Source of the DNA: Haemaphysalis longicornis
Lineage: Eukaryota > Arthropoda > Arachnida > Ixodida > Ixodidae
NCBI GenBank assembly: GCA_013339765.2
Contig: JABSTR010001233.1
Coordinates: 62,001-126,000, forward strand
Reading direction: 5' to 3'
DNA: 64,000 nt
Shown: positions 9,762-19,366 of the stretch, one piece after another
How positions within the stretch are numbered: the stretch's first letter is position 1
Layout: each line of letters starts with the position of its first letter
Program-made: the position numbers and the translations under genes
The notes under the pieces: generated by a model
Databases searched by the model: none
What the model saw: only the letters and a program-made list of their open reading frames with translations
Told to the model about the DNA's origin: nothing

Positions 9762-10795
9762 AATTAGTGACCAAAACTCTGGATTGGCGTTTCTTAAAGT
9801 ACGCAATGCTTCTTGCGACGGACACACCGCGGTCGAAAAGCAACCTTTGGTCACTCTCTACGATAGCGTCGACGTCAGGAGCAGCATCTTCACAGTAGAC
9901 CGTGATCATCAAGCTTGCACGGGGTGGCAGGGTGACATGATCATCCGCGCTCCTTACGGCAGCATGGTGTTCGGTGTTCGGTTCGGGCGTCATGGAGTTA
10001 TCGGGGGAAAAAGTTATCGTCTTGGTCTGCAGATCGATTATTGCACCGTTGTCCGTCAAAAAGTCCATTCCAAGAATTACGTCACGGGAGCAGTTAGGCA
10101 AAATAACGAACGCAGCAGATACGTCGTTGCGTCAATGGTGACGCGTGATGTGCACGTTCCACTCGGCGTTACGAGATGGCCTCCTGCTGTGCGTATGTGC
10201 GGACCGCCCCATCTGGTCGTAACTTTCTTCAATTTAGACTTAGACGCGAATGATCCGCTCATCACCGAGTAGTCCGCTCCCGTGTCTATGAGGGCGACTA
10301 CATCAAAGCCGTCGATGGACAACTGGACGTCGGACGCCGCCTTCCTCGAGTTCCGGGTGCGTCGGGGTGTCGTATCTCGGCTAGTGCGTCTTGGCGGTTG
10401 AGCACTATGCGTCGTCGTTGTCGTCGTCCTCTCAGCGGCAGGCTTGGTCATGTCGGGTACGCGTTGCGCCGTGTGGCTGTCGTCGTCGTGTTCGGGAGTG
10501 ATGTCACGGTTCGATCGGGTCGTCGGGATGGGACTCGGATCACGGTGTTCGGTGCGTCCTTGCGTCGTTGGCGGGTTTTCGTTTTTCCGCCGTTCTGCAA
10601 CTTCACCTCCAGAAGTTGCTGCTTTTAGTTTCTCCCCGCGTGGGCTGGGGGACCTTTCACGTGAGAACTCAGCATTGCTACGGCGGTTCGGCGACTGGTA
10701 TGGGTAGGGCGACGGTGAACGGTTGAAACGGGCTGGTGCGACGCAATTTAGCACTTGCGCATCGGAAAGCGGAATTTTCAAAAGGCATGTACGTT
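9750..10795 (-). mobile_element. Ty3/gypsy retroelement, segment 3 (Gag tail and aspartic protease)
   Basis: Read on the minus strand, a basic Ser/Arg/Thr-rich stretch (about 10780-10360) leads into a retropepsin. The protease has an LIDTGADYSVMSG active site (about 10300-10262) and an ILGMDFL-type closing motif at about 10075-10055. A frameshift near 10100 separates active site and closing motif. The sequence then runs to the FTEE block at the RTE target site. No LTR, primer-binding site or capsid region was recognised beyond 10795, so the 5' end is either truncated or too decayed to see. Confidence 0.85.
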
Positions 10796-11325
10796 TAGCT
10801 TGTGTTCAGTCAACCAGCGTAACAAAGAAACTAGTAGGAAATTGTGCGCGAAACATACTAGGAATTTTAGTGAAACCTCTGCTGCCACGTCTTCATAATT
10901 CTCTTTCATTTTTCTTTGTTCAAGTCTTTATCTGTCTCTTTTTAAAAGGGGTTAAGAAGGCCAAATGCAACAGTATAGTTCGATGGAGCCAGCCTTTGGT
11001 CGCCCACTCAACTCCATACCAGCCCTCAAAGACGTTTTTTCAACCGAAGAACAATACGAACAATTGAAAAACATTGAAATTTTACGTCACACTACGACAG
11101 CGGTGACGTATCGGTTCAAGAGCACCACAGTGCTTAATTTCGCACATCCCCACAATACGTTTAATTTACTAAGCCCATCTCCCCTTTATGTTTAATTTAC
11201 TGCAACGCACCGGCAGCTCAGTGTGCAAGGTACTGCCTGCGGTACTGAGCACAAACTTGCGGTTGGTGACTACGCATTGCAACGTAGTAGACGCAAAAGC
11301 ATCAGTGTGTCTACATTTGAGCGCT
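10796..11325. other. No gene recognised
   Basis: AT-rich, with only short open frames on both strands. It might contain decayed gypsy upstream sequence, but no LTR or Gag motif could be supported. Confidence 0.5.
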
Positions 11326-11329
11326 CGTT

Positions 11330-11665
11330 ATAGAACCTGAGGCGTCATCAATTAATCAGAAGCCCTCCACCACGCATGGCTGTCCGCAAAATTCTGGCAG
11401 TATATTTTGCTCCGAAATCCCTGTTTTAACACATGTTTAACATTTTCGTAATGGATATCAGGATAATGGATACCGCTGTCGGATATCGCTCTCGGATCGC
11501 TCTCGGATGGAGTAACACAACCATTGAGGGATGGACAACTATACTTGAAACGAAGGAGCGAACAAGAGAGAGAGCGCCAGCCGCCGATGCTGCTTGAATG
11601 CAGTTCTTTATTGTCAAAGCGGTTCAGATGATTTTGTGTGCACGTTAATTCTAGTCAACCATTAA
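11330..11665 (+). repeat. Dispersed repeat, copy 1 of a diverged direct pair
   Basis: Shares ordered anchors with 12845-13205: GGCGTCAT, GGCTGTCCGCAAA, GCCGATGCTG and GCACGTTAA followed by GTCAA. The copies are strongly diverged and carry no coding sequence. Confidence 0.6.
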
Positions 11666-12844
11666 GGAGTGCTCCAGCTAACTCGAGAAGATAGCCCATA
11701 CGTTGCTAAAAAAATCAATTGAGCAGAAGTTTGTTTTTCTAGCTTAAGAGTAATTGGCCAAACTTTGTGATTTCCGGGCCAGTCTCACACGCCATTAATC
11801 ATACGATGATACTCTGTGTCACGAACAAGCAGATTATTCTTATAGATTTCCATACTCAAAATCACACTTTCTCGTTTGTTTCGTGGTCGAACTATTTTGA
11901 GAAGGTTGACGAAAGCCATCCGGTACGCACGTTCATGTGCAACGCTTTATATATTGACGCAAAAGTGAGGCCTGAAGTATGGTGACTCCTGAAGTATGGC
12001 TAATGCACGATCACAGATATCGTTGGAAAACATGAGCGTGTTTCACGGTGAAACCAAAACCGAAAATAGTTCGAACTCTCCCAAAATAAACCACAATAAA
12101 TTTATTCCGACACATGAGCTTGTTGCGAATTCCACTTAAGTATTTCCTAAAAAAACATTCTTTACACAAACGCAGGTGCGCATGCATGCACTCTAAAATC
12201 TTGGCCGTCGTCCATTACATCGCAAGATGGGTTTGCTTCATTTCGCGTTACTGCTGCAGTTGTTGTGCCGCCGGAGACCTCGCAGTGTATTTTTTTTCTT
12301 TCGGACTTTAAAAATTAAATACAGTATTAGCGACTGCATAAACGAAGAAAATCATGTTTATCTGCGCCCGTCTATGCAATGCAAACACAATCACAAATTA
12401 AACGAATAAAAAAAGCGGTTGCTTGCTACTTAGTAACCAATTAACTCGGGTGTGTAATATTCTTAAAATTCCAACTCGATTTTTTTTTCTTGTCCTTTGT
12501 AATGTTCACAGTTACTCTTCGTGTGCTCAACTATCACCAAGCAGCTCAATGATCGGCGAAAAATGGAGAAAGTCACACATTGGTGTGACGATTCAGCGCG
12601 GAACTCAGAACAGTGTAACGGTATTGCTGGCTTTGCAAACATTGATATTAGAAATTCATTTATATAACAATCTCATTTTAAACCATTTTATGTCTTGAAT
12701 ATGGCAGCTCAGCACATGAATAAAGTACTGCACTAGTGAACACGAAGTTTCGGCTTGGTTCCTGGCAATGACAGTCGCTTTTCCCATCAAGTAAAAACAA
12801 GGCAACAGAATGATAACGTACCATAAGCAAAAACGTATATGTAC
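11666..12844. other. AT-rich, no gene recognised
   Basis: No supported gene. The part around 12200-12420 loosely resembles the right half of the TTAA MITE at 20971-22623 and may be a decayed relative. Confidence 0.45.
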
Positions 12845-13205
12845 CTCAAGTATTGAGCACGTTCAAATCAATTAGGCGTCATAAATTGGTCCGTATAGCC
12901 CCCCCCCCCCCCCTCTCACGGCTGTCCGCAAAGGCTCACAGTATCTTTTATTCGGAAATTTCCAGTTTCAACTGAATGATGACAATTTGAACATGTTCGT
13001 CATCCTCGGATACCTTTTCGCCTTCCGCCCAGTAATACACTACAACTGTAAAATAATGGACAGTTCTTTTGGAAGCTACGGAGCGAAAAAGTTACAGGGC
13101 TGGTTGCCGATGCTGAACTCATTTAATTATGCATTCCACTGTCTCTCGAGCTGCTTTTGTCTGCACGTTAAATCCCGTCAAGCTTAACTTGAATCAAGTT
13201 TTTTA
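12845..13205 (+). repeat. Dispersed repeat, copy 2 of a diverged direct pair
   Basis: Same ordered anchors as 11330-11665, with a run of about 15 C at 12900-12914 inserted near its start. Confidence 0.6.
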
Positions 13206-15699
13206 GTGCACCGGCCTCTTCATCTTTAGTAAGCCTCTTCATCTCTTCTGCAAACACAACATTCACACAGCTCTTTTTCACCCCGTCACGTCACCGTTAC
13301 GTAACCGTCTTCCGTCATGGGCGAGGGTTTCTCCGGAGATTTCTCGCCGAAAACGGTGCGACGGTGACGGGAAGCTGAGCTCTACGTTTCCGTTCCGTCA
13401 ACGCGACGGTACCACGCCAGTGGTAAACCAGCCAATCAGAAAACTAATTTTTATGGCTAAATTTCGCGAGAAGGGAGCACACGTAAAAATCTAAGGCATT
13501 TTCTTTACTTTTCAGATTGAGTACGCTCAATTCCAGGCTAAACTGATCACTAGGCAGACGACCCTGTATTCTGACGGAGAGCTCCAGTACGAACGCTACT
13601 CCGTTTGCGTCTCTGTCGCGGTTTTTTGACCTGACGGTGCCGTGACGGTGAAGGTGGCGGCTGTACGAATGAGGGCCCAGGCGACTGTCGTAGCACCCTC
13701 CTTTTTTGGATGGAACAGCACGTGACTAATTGCATGTTTGCTTAGCGCTCACGTGCCTGCCACGCGCATGAAGCTCGGGAAAATTATTTTTTCGCTGATA
13801 TTATCGCACACACACAAAAAAAAACAGAAAAACCCTTACAGCTTGCGCGAATGCTCAAACAGGTCTCAGCAACGTACTCGCGACCAAGCTTGCTTTTGTC
13901 TATAGCGTTGCTAGCAGACTCAAATTTTACGACGGAAAAGTAGAGGTGCCAGGCGGTACATTTCACTTCAAATTATCGTGTAAAAGTTATTGCATGTGAA
14001 AATGCTGAAGGTCCCAGAACCATATTGCAGTAGAGGGAATTCAAGGTAACTTTAGAGTGCTCCGGACATTCATTTAATAGTAAGGGCCTGAATGTCCAAT
14101 GAGACGAAAGGTCCAATCGAGCCTGAATGTCCAACGAGACGAAATATGTCCAACGAGACGAAAGATCCGAGACAGAATATCTACTGTTGGACCTTTCGTC
14201 TCGTTGGCTCTTTCGTCTCGTTGGACCTTTAGACGCTGAATCTAAGTTCCTGTATATGAGGAGCATGGACATGCGGTGGAGGCGGAGACCAGACAGCTGA
14301 CCAAGCAATACGGAAAGTCGGCAGGGGAACGTACGTGGGGTGTACACAACAGTTAAAAAGAAGGTAAAAGCAGCAGAGACGACAAATTGGGCACAGAAAA
14401 GGGCAGCGACAAAAAAAAAAAAAACCCTTCGATACTTATACAACAGAAAAAGTAGAAATCAGGAAGGAAGGTTTCTATAGCAATACGAGAGGCAGTGCAT
14501 TGTTCTTCGAAGCGCGGGCGGAGCGCCTGAGAACCCGGGCATATGGGTATCTAAAGGCAGCAGGATGAAATATGTGCATGCTGCGGCAGTGATCGGGAAA
14601 CTATAGACCATATTGTCAGGGGCTTCACAGAGATACGACCACCGCGGGGGAGGGGGAAACGACGTTTGCGCAGGCTTTGGGATTTGGGGCGAGGGGGAGC
14701 TTCAACTTCAAAGCCATAGAGGTGACGAAGCGGCGGCTAGAATGGTGGTGGAAGGAAAGCAGGGAAGAGATGGGTACCGAGGGGAAGTAATCAAACGGAT
14801 GAGAATTTATAACAGGGGGGGGGGGGGGTAGGAAAAGAGAGGAGGGAGCGATGGGAGTTCAAAGCAGGGGTGAGAGGGAGATGGGGGAGGAAGCAAATCT
14901 GGTTAGCTAGGAGTAGGGCAAGTAAGTGGAATAAAACAGGCAAGTCGGTTGCTGAAAACCGACGTCGCGATTCAAAGGGAAATCCACTAATCATCATCAG
15001 CAGCAGCAGCACCCCCGAGTGGGTAAGCGAAAATCCTAGGAGGATACGTTAGCATCACAGCTAGGGTGGCTCCCTATCACAGCCAAATGAAATTTTGTGG
15101 ATTGGACACGCCGGGAATTGTGAGTGCGTATCTTTACGTCGCGAATAAATGGGAATTTGGGAATTGGCCACGAGCCCCTAAAGGAAGCTGTCGCTTGTCA
15201 CAGGTCAATTCACCGGTGGGTATGGGATACTTGTAGGTGTGTTCACGCTGCAACCAACATTTTGCAAAGTGATCGCCGGTAATTCTAACAGCTGATCGAT
15301 GAGCCTTCGCTGGTAGATTATGTAGTCTGGAAAAACATCTCAAGAGGGCGAAAAATGGCCGCGAAGAACGTAAAAAGACGATAGCGGTTTGGCTGCCACT
15401 TAGCACCTCGTTTCCCCTACTACAGTGAACTAGAATATACCCCTACCCCCACACCTCACGATCTCCTCTCCCTGCCCCTCACCCGCCTCTATTCCTCTCC
15501 CCTTCTGCCTTCACCGCCCCTGAATCAACCCTACCGTTCCCATCAACATATCCTCCCGTCGCGTTTGATCCTTCCACATATCCCCCTCTAGTACCTCTCC
15601 AAGTATATGGTATACATCGTCAAAATTATTAAGGCCTCTACAGTTCTATTGAACCACATTTTCTTTTCCCATTACAAAGTGTTCTGAGCTACTGGAGTA
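13206..15699. other. No gene recognised; low-complexity tracts
   Basis: Contains CG-rich CCGTGACGGT-like words (13280-13650), the reiterated motif cluster at 14090-14230, a purine/G-rich tract (about 14640-14900), and a CT-rich tract (15430-15600). The open frames are short and show no recognisable domain. Confidence 0.5.
14090..14230. repeat. Clustered GTCCAACGAGACGAAA words in both orientations
   Basis: Three forward copies (about 14093, 14127 and 14147) and two reverse-complement copies (about 14193 and 14210) of GTCCAAYGAGACGAAA sit within 140 bp, allowing large alternative hairpins. Confidence 0.8.
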
Positions 15700-16880
15700 A
15701 GGTCATGTAAGGTCATTCGGGGCTGTTATTCTCATAGGTTTTTTTTTTTTGCTTCTCTGTGGGTTTCGACGAAGGGACCCGTTCCTTCCACTGCGACGCA
15801 GACAAAAATGGCCCAACGTCCATCTCGTCATCGGATGTCCTAGGGGTGCCCGACAGACCGGGCCCGCTGGACTTAGCACCCTTTCGGGTGCCCTTTGCTG
15901 GAGCCGACCCGCCGAGGGCGTCAGGAGCGCCACAGGTGACACGGGCGGTGCGGCGGGAGCGGAGCCGGTGCGGGGTCCCCCGTGTCCACCTCCTCGGCAG
16001 CCTCCAGTGCACTGGGGGCCGGGGAAGCAGGGACAGGAGCGGCACCGGTCCCGACAGAGACTTGTCTCCACAACCGCTGGTGACTCAGAAAGTGGTGTGG
16101 TGACAGCTTGGGCTGCCGTAGACCACCCAGCCGGGGGCAGGGGCGGGACCAGATCAGCCGCGCTGACCTGGGTCGCCGCCGAAATCAGACGCCGCTCCGC
16201 CCCCAGGCGAGCTGTGTCGGCGTACTTCCCCACAGGGAAAGAGGCGAACCTCTTTCGCGCTTCTGGGAAGGTGGTGCTCTCGGCGACTTTGATGTTAATC
16301 TTTTTTTTCGAGTTGAAATTTTTCACAAGTGCGGGAGTATGCCGCGTGCGGTCCCCGGCAGTTCACACAAGTCAGGATGTCAGAAGAACAATTGTCAGTG
16401 GGTGATCTTGTGCCGCGCATTTTGCACAGGTTGTTCGGCCACGGCAAGTTTATACCGTGCCCGAACCGCCGGCCCTTTAAACAACGCCGTGAACTTGGAA
16501 TATAAGGACGAATGGTGCACTGGATAAAGCCTGAGCGGCCAAGGTGTGGATGATGTGCTAAGTGGGAATTTCCTGGTCGTCTCTGCGGATGGTGAGGCGC
16601 CTCACGGCCATGACGCCCTGATTATTCCAGCCCTCAAGAAGATCCGCATCTGTTTCATTCAGCAGATCGATCACACCCTGCGAGCTGTTGAGGCTCCGGT
16701 GAGGTGTGACACTGATGTCCAGATCAACCATTCGAGTTTAGGCTGCTTGTTTACCTCGACAAGGTCTTCCCCAGTCCTTTGTTTTTTAGGGGACGGGGGT
16801 ACTTTCTTCAGCAGCCTTACCCTGATAGCTGAGGAGGTCCCGGAGCTCCCTGCCTGGTAGACAGGGAGCCCATCGGCCGG
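15700..16880 (-). pseudogene. Degenerate LINE ORF1 (zinc-knuckle Gag-like)
   Basis: The minus strand encodes remnants of a non-LTR ORF1 (Gag-like). From about 16880 downward, broken frames give an LEWLIW-like block, an RRLTIRRDDQE block and an RPYIPSSRRC block. A zinc knuckle CVNCRGPHAAYSRTC follows (about 16380-16335), then KINIKVAESTTFPEARKRF and a Pro/Ala-rich tail to 15703. The zinc-knuckle-to-tail part is the best preserved. No endonuclease or RT follows, so the element is 3' truncated or disrupted at about 15700. Its clade (R1/I/Jockey group) is inferred from the ORF1 layout only. The plus-strand open frames over this GC-rich stretch are shadows. Confidence 0.65.
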
Positions 16881-17248
16881 GGCTTGGCCACGACTCCGAC
16901 CGCCACCGGTCGTGGTTTCTTACCCTTCACCTATAAACACATCGGCACGGTAGGTTACAACTTATGTTTGGGGGCTCGGGGAACGCGTCGTCGCCAATAT
17001 CGTCACCGAGATTACTCAAGGTGCCCCGTGTGGGAATCGACGAGCATTTATTCTAGGGATGGAAAATAGGTAGTGTCCCGGATGCAAATCTCGGTGGTGT
17101 TAGCTCCATTCGATTCAGACGCGATTCCCTGCAACTCCTGCGCCGGTGCATGGTGTGCTGCACCAAAGCGCTCGATTCGCCGCTGCAGGAATGGTTCCGT
17201 GCCGCCACAGTACAGAGAACGGAGGTGCAGCGAGTCGGTACCATTAGA

Positions 17249-17487
17249 GAGTTTTAGCATAGCGGCTAGCGGAGGCTCACGCTACGGCGGCGGGTTAGCG
17301 GGACCTGACTGCGCATGCGCGCGCAGGGGTGCGAGGAGGTTGCCCCTCAGCGGAGGGAATGAGCGGGCATGGCGAAGGCAGGCCCGCGGAACTAATCCAA
17401 CCCACCGTAACGAATTCGCTCTCCCCAGTCGGGCCCCGCTACCCGCCGCCGTAGCGTTAGCGGACGGTACTCGCTATGCTAAAACTC
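17249..17487. mobile_element. Small GC-rich MITE, TIR GAGTTTTAGCATAGCG
   Basis: 16-bp perfect terminal inverted repeats at 17249-17264 and 17472-17487 bound a 239-bp GC-rich non-coding element. The GAGTTTTAGC terminus recurs in the larger element at 35582-36266. Confidence 0.75.
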
Positions 17488-17722
17488 GCCGTAGTGTGGG
17501 CGTTGCGGGTAGGCAGGCAGGTGCCACCAATTGCGGCGAGCGCGTGAAACGGTACGTCGAGCTCGAAGATACGCGAGACTAATTATGTGTCGTCGCTTGT
17601 GCTTTCGGCGCTACCTAGATAGCCGTAAACTCGAGTTGCGCAGGACGACAGGCGAGGATGATTAGCAGAAGGGTTGCAAGCTGGGCTAGTTGGAAAGACG
17701 TATTCTTGGATGAAACCAGTGC

Positions 17723-17964
17723 TTGCTTGATTGTAGGGTTTAACACGCCAACGCAACGCAGGCGATGAGGCGTGCCATAGTGGAGGGCTCCGGATTAATT
17801 TGGACCACCTAGGGATATTTAACGTGCGCCGAAATCTCGTACATTAGGGCGTTTTTGCTTTTCGCCTCCATCAGAAAAGCGGCCGCCGCGGCCGGGAATT
17901 GAACCCGCGTCCTCGTGCTCAGCAGCGCAACGCCTTAGCCACTGAGCCACCGCGGCGGGTAACA
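17723..17964 (-). mobile_element. tRNA-derived SINE (Ruka-like), copy 1
   Basis: On the minus strand the element begins with a tRNA-like head containing an A-box-like GGTGGCTCAGTGGC and a B-box GGGTTCAATTCC. A conserved body follows (AAGCAAAAACGCCC, GCGCACGTTAAA, AATTAATCCGGAGCCCTCCA), then the tail GTTAAACCCTACAATCAA. It is flanked by the 14-bp duplication GATGAAACCAGTGC at 17709-17722 and 17965-17978. Confidence 0.9.
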
Positions 17965-18072
17965 GATGAAACCAGTGCAAACTTAAGTGAAGACAAAGGG
18001 TGTTGAACAGTACAGTGGCTCTCCTTGTGTTCCACTTCCTTTGTCTTTGTTTAAGTTCGCACTGGTTTCATC
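17965..18072. repeat. Imperfect inverted repeat beside the SINE
   Basis: Arms of about 35 bp (17965-17999 and 18038-18072), both ending in the GATGAAACCAGTGC word, surround a spacer of about 38 bp. The SINE target site lies in this repeat. Confidence 0.8.
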
Positions 18073-19078
18073 ATCCAAAAAGAGGATTACTAGCAGATGA
18101 CTTTGCCTGCACCTCACTCGATTGTAACCACGCAGCGGCGCTGCTGACTCAGCCGCCGTGGTGCACGGCACCGCGGAACCACGCCTGAGCACTGCACTGT
18201 CACCACAGAAATTTCTCTGCACCGCTGCAACGGAGCTGTTGATTCACCCCTCTTCCGCCGTTTCCCTCCCTCCGTGCATCCGCCTGCAGGCGAAGTTGGG
18301 GGATAGGGGCAGCATGGAGCCCACGAAGACGACGTCCTTTTTTGTTTACAATTTTTTTCCCTCTGGCTTTCTTTCGCTGGCTGTGCTCAGTTCTGTTGGA
18401 AAAAGCCGATCAAGTGGCTACTGTGAACACCAGGCACGGTCGCGTAGTGTTCGACCGTTTGCTGTACCCGAGTTGCACCCTTGCGCCAACTTGTTGTATC
18501 TGAAACAAAATGCTGTTGCCTCAATGTATGCTGCGACGGTCATGCAGCATTCGTTCGCTGTAACCGAGCGTTTGTTATAATTGCGGCTGTTATAATTTGG
18601 CTCGACTGCATACCTCTCCGCACCACGTAACAATATTGCTGAGAATTCTACTGCTGCAATAAGTTGTCCGGTTTGCTGGTGGCTGTTACATCACTGGTTG
18701 AGGCCAGTGCAATATGTTCTTAACGCACTCTCTCCGCTTTGTTGCCTAGCAGTGTGCCTTTTTCTTGCGTTTTTATGTGCCATGGAACAATTTGCATACA
18801 CATGGGTGTAGGAGCTGTTTCACTGCTTCCGATGCATCTGCCGGCTTTTTGCTCAACAGGCCATTTATTGCTTTCGCGTTGAAAAAAAAAAAAAGGCATT
18901 TCAGTCCTACACATGCACTACTCAACAATATCTTCATGACTGTGCAAGCACAATTCACCGCAATGCTCACCCAACGGTGCAGAAATCAAACAGTGCATGG
19001 CAACTTGTGTGCGCCCACTGTCAAGCTCACGTTGCTCAAGGCAAAGTGAGACAAAATGGACGATGGTGATGTGGACCC
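18073..19078. other. 3' flank of GAR1, no gene recognised
   Basis: Only short open frames with no domain. It ends at the GAR1 polyadenylation signal. Confidence 0.5.
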
Positions 19079-19084
19079 TTTATT
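19079..19084 (-). promoter_or_regulatory. GAR1 polyadenylation signal AATAAA
   Basis: TTTATT on the plus strand is AATAAA on the minus strand, about 95 nt after the GAR1 stop codon. Confidence 0.7.
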
Positions 19085-19178
19085 CACGGCGAGCGTGCCA
19101 TCTCGGAAAACGAAAAGTGATCCCGTTCGCATAAAAGTGTCGCTATACAATGAATGGTGCGATGAGCAGTGGCAGTTC

Positions 19179-19366
19179 TCATGAGCCACCCCGGCCACCA
19201 AAGCCCCCACCGCGACCACGGCCACCAAAGCCGCCGCCGCGACCGCCAAATCCACGGCCACCAAAGCCGCCGCCGCCACGACCACCAAATCCGCCCCCAC
19301 CACGGCCACCAAATCCTCCGCGGCCACGGAAGCCTCTGCCGCCCCTGCCACCACGGCCTCCTCCAC
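19179..19366 (-). CDS. GAR1: GAR1 exon 5 (C-terminal RGG arm and stop)
   Basis: Acceptor CCGTACAG precedes 19366. It completes a Gly codon and encodes 61 codons of GGRGG/GFGGRG repeats ending GGS, then TGA at 19181-19179. Confidence 0.92.

Noticed and set aside
14090..14230. CRISPR-like array
   Set aside because: The repeated words are irregularly spaced, occur in both orientations and lie in animal DNA.
15749..16405. Plus-strand open frame of 218 codons
   Set aside because: The minus strand carries recognisable LINE ORF1 motifs. The plus frame is a GC-rich shadow without a domain.
17880..17958. tRNA gene on the minus strand
   Set aside because: The A and B boxes belong to a SINE with a 14-bp TSD and two sister copies. 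The tRNA folds poorly and continues into the SINE body.
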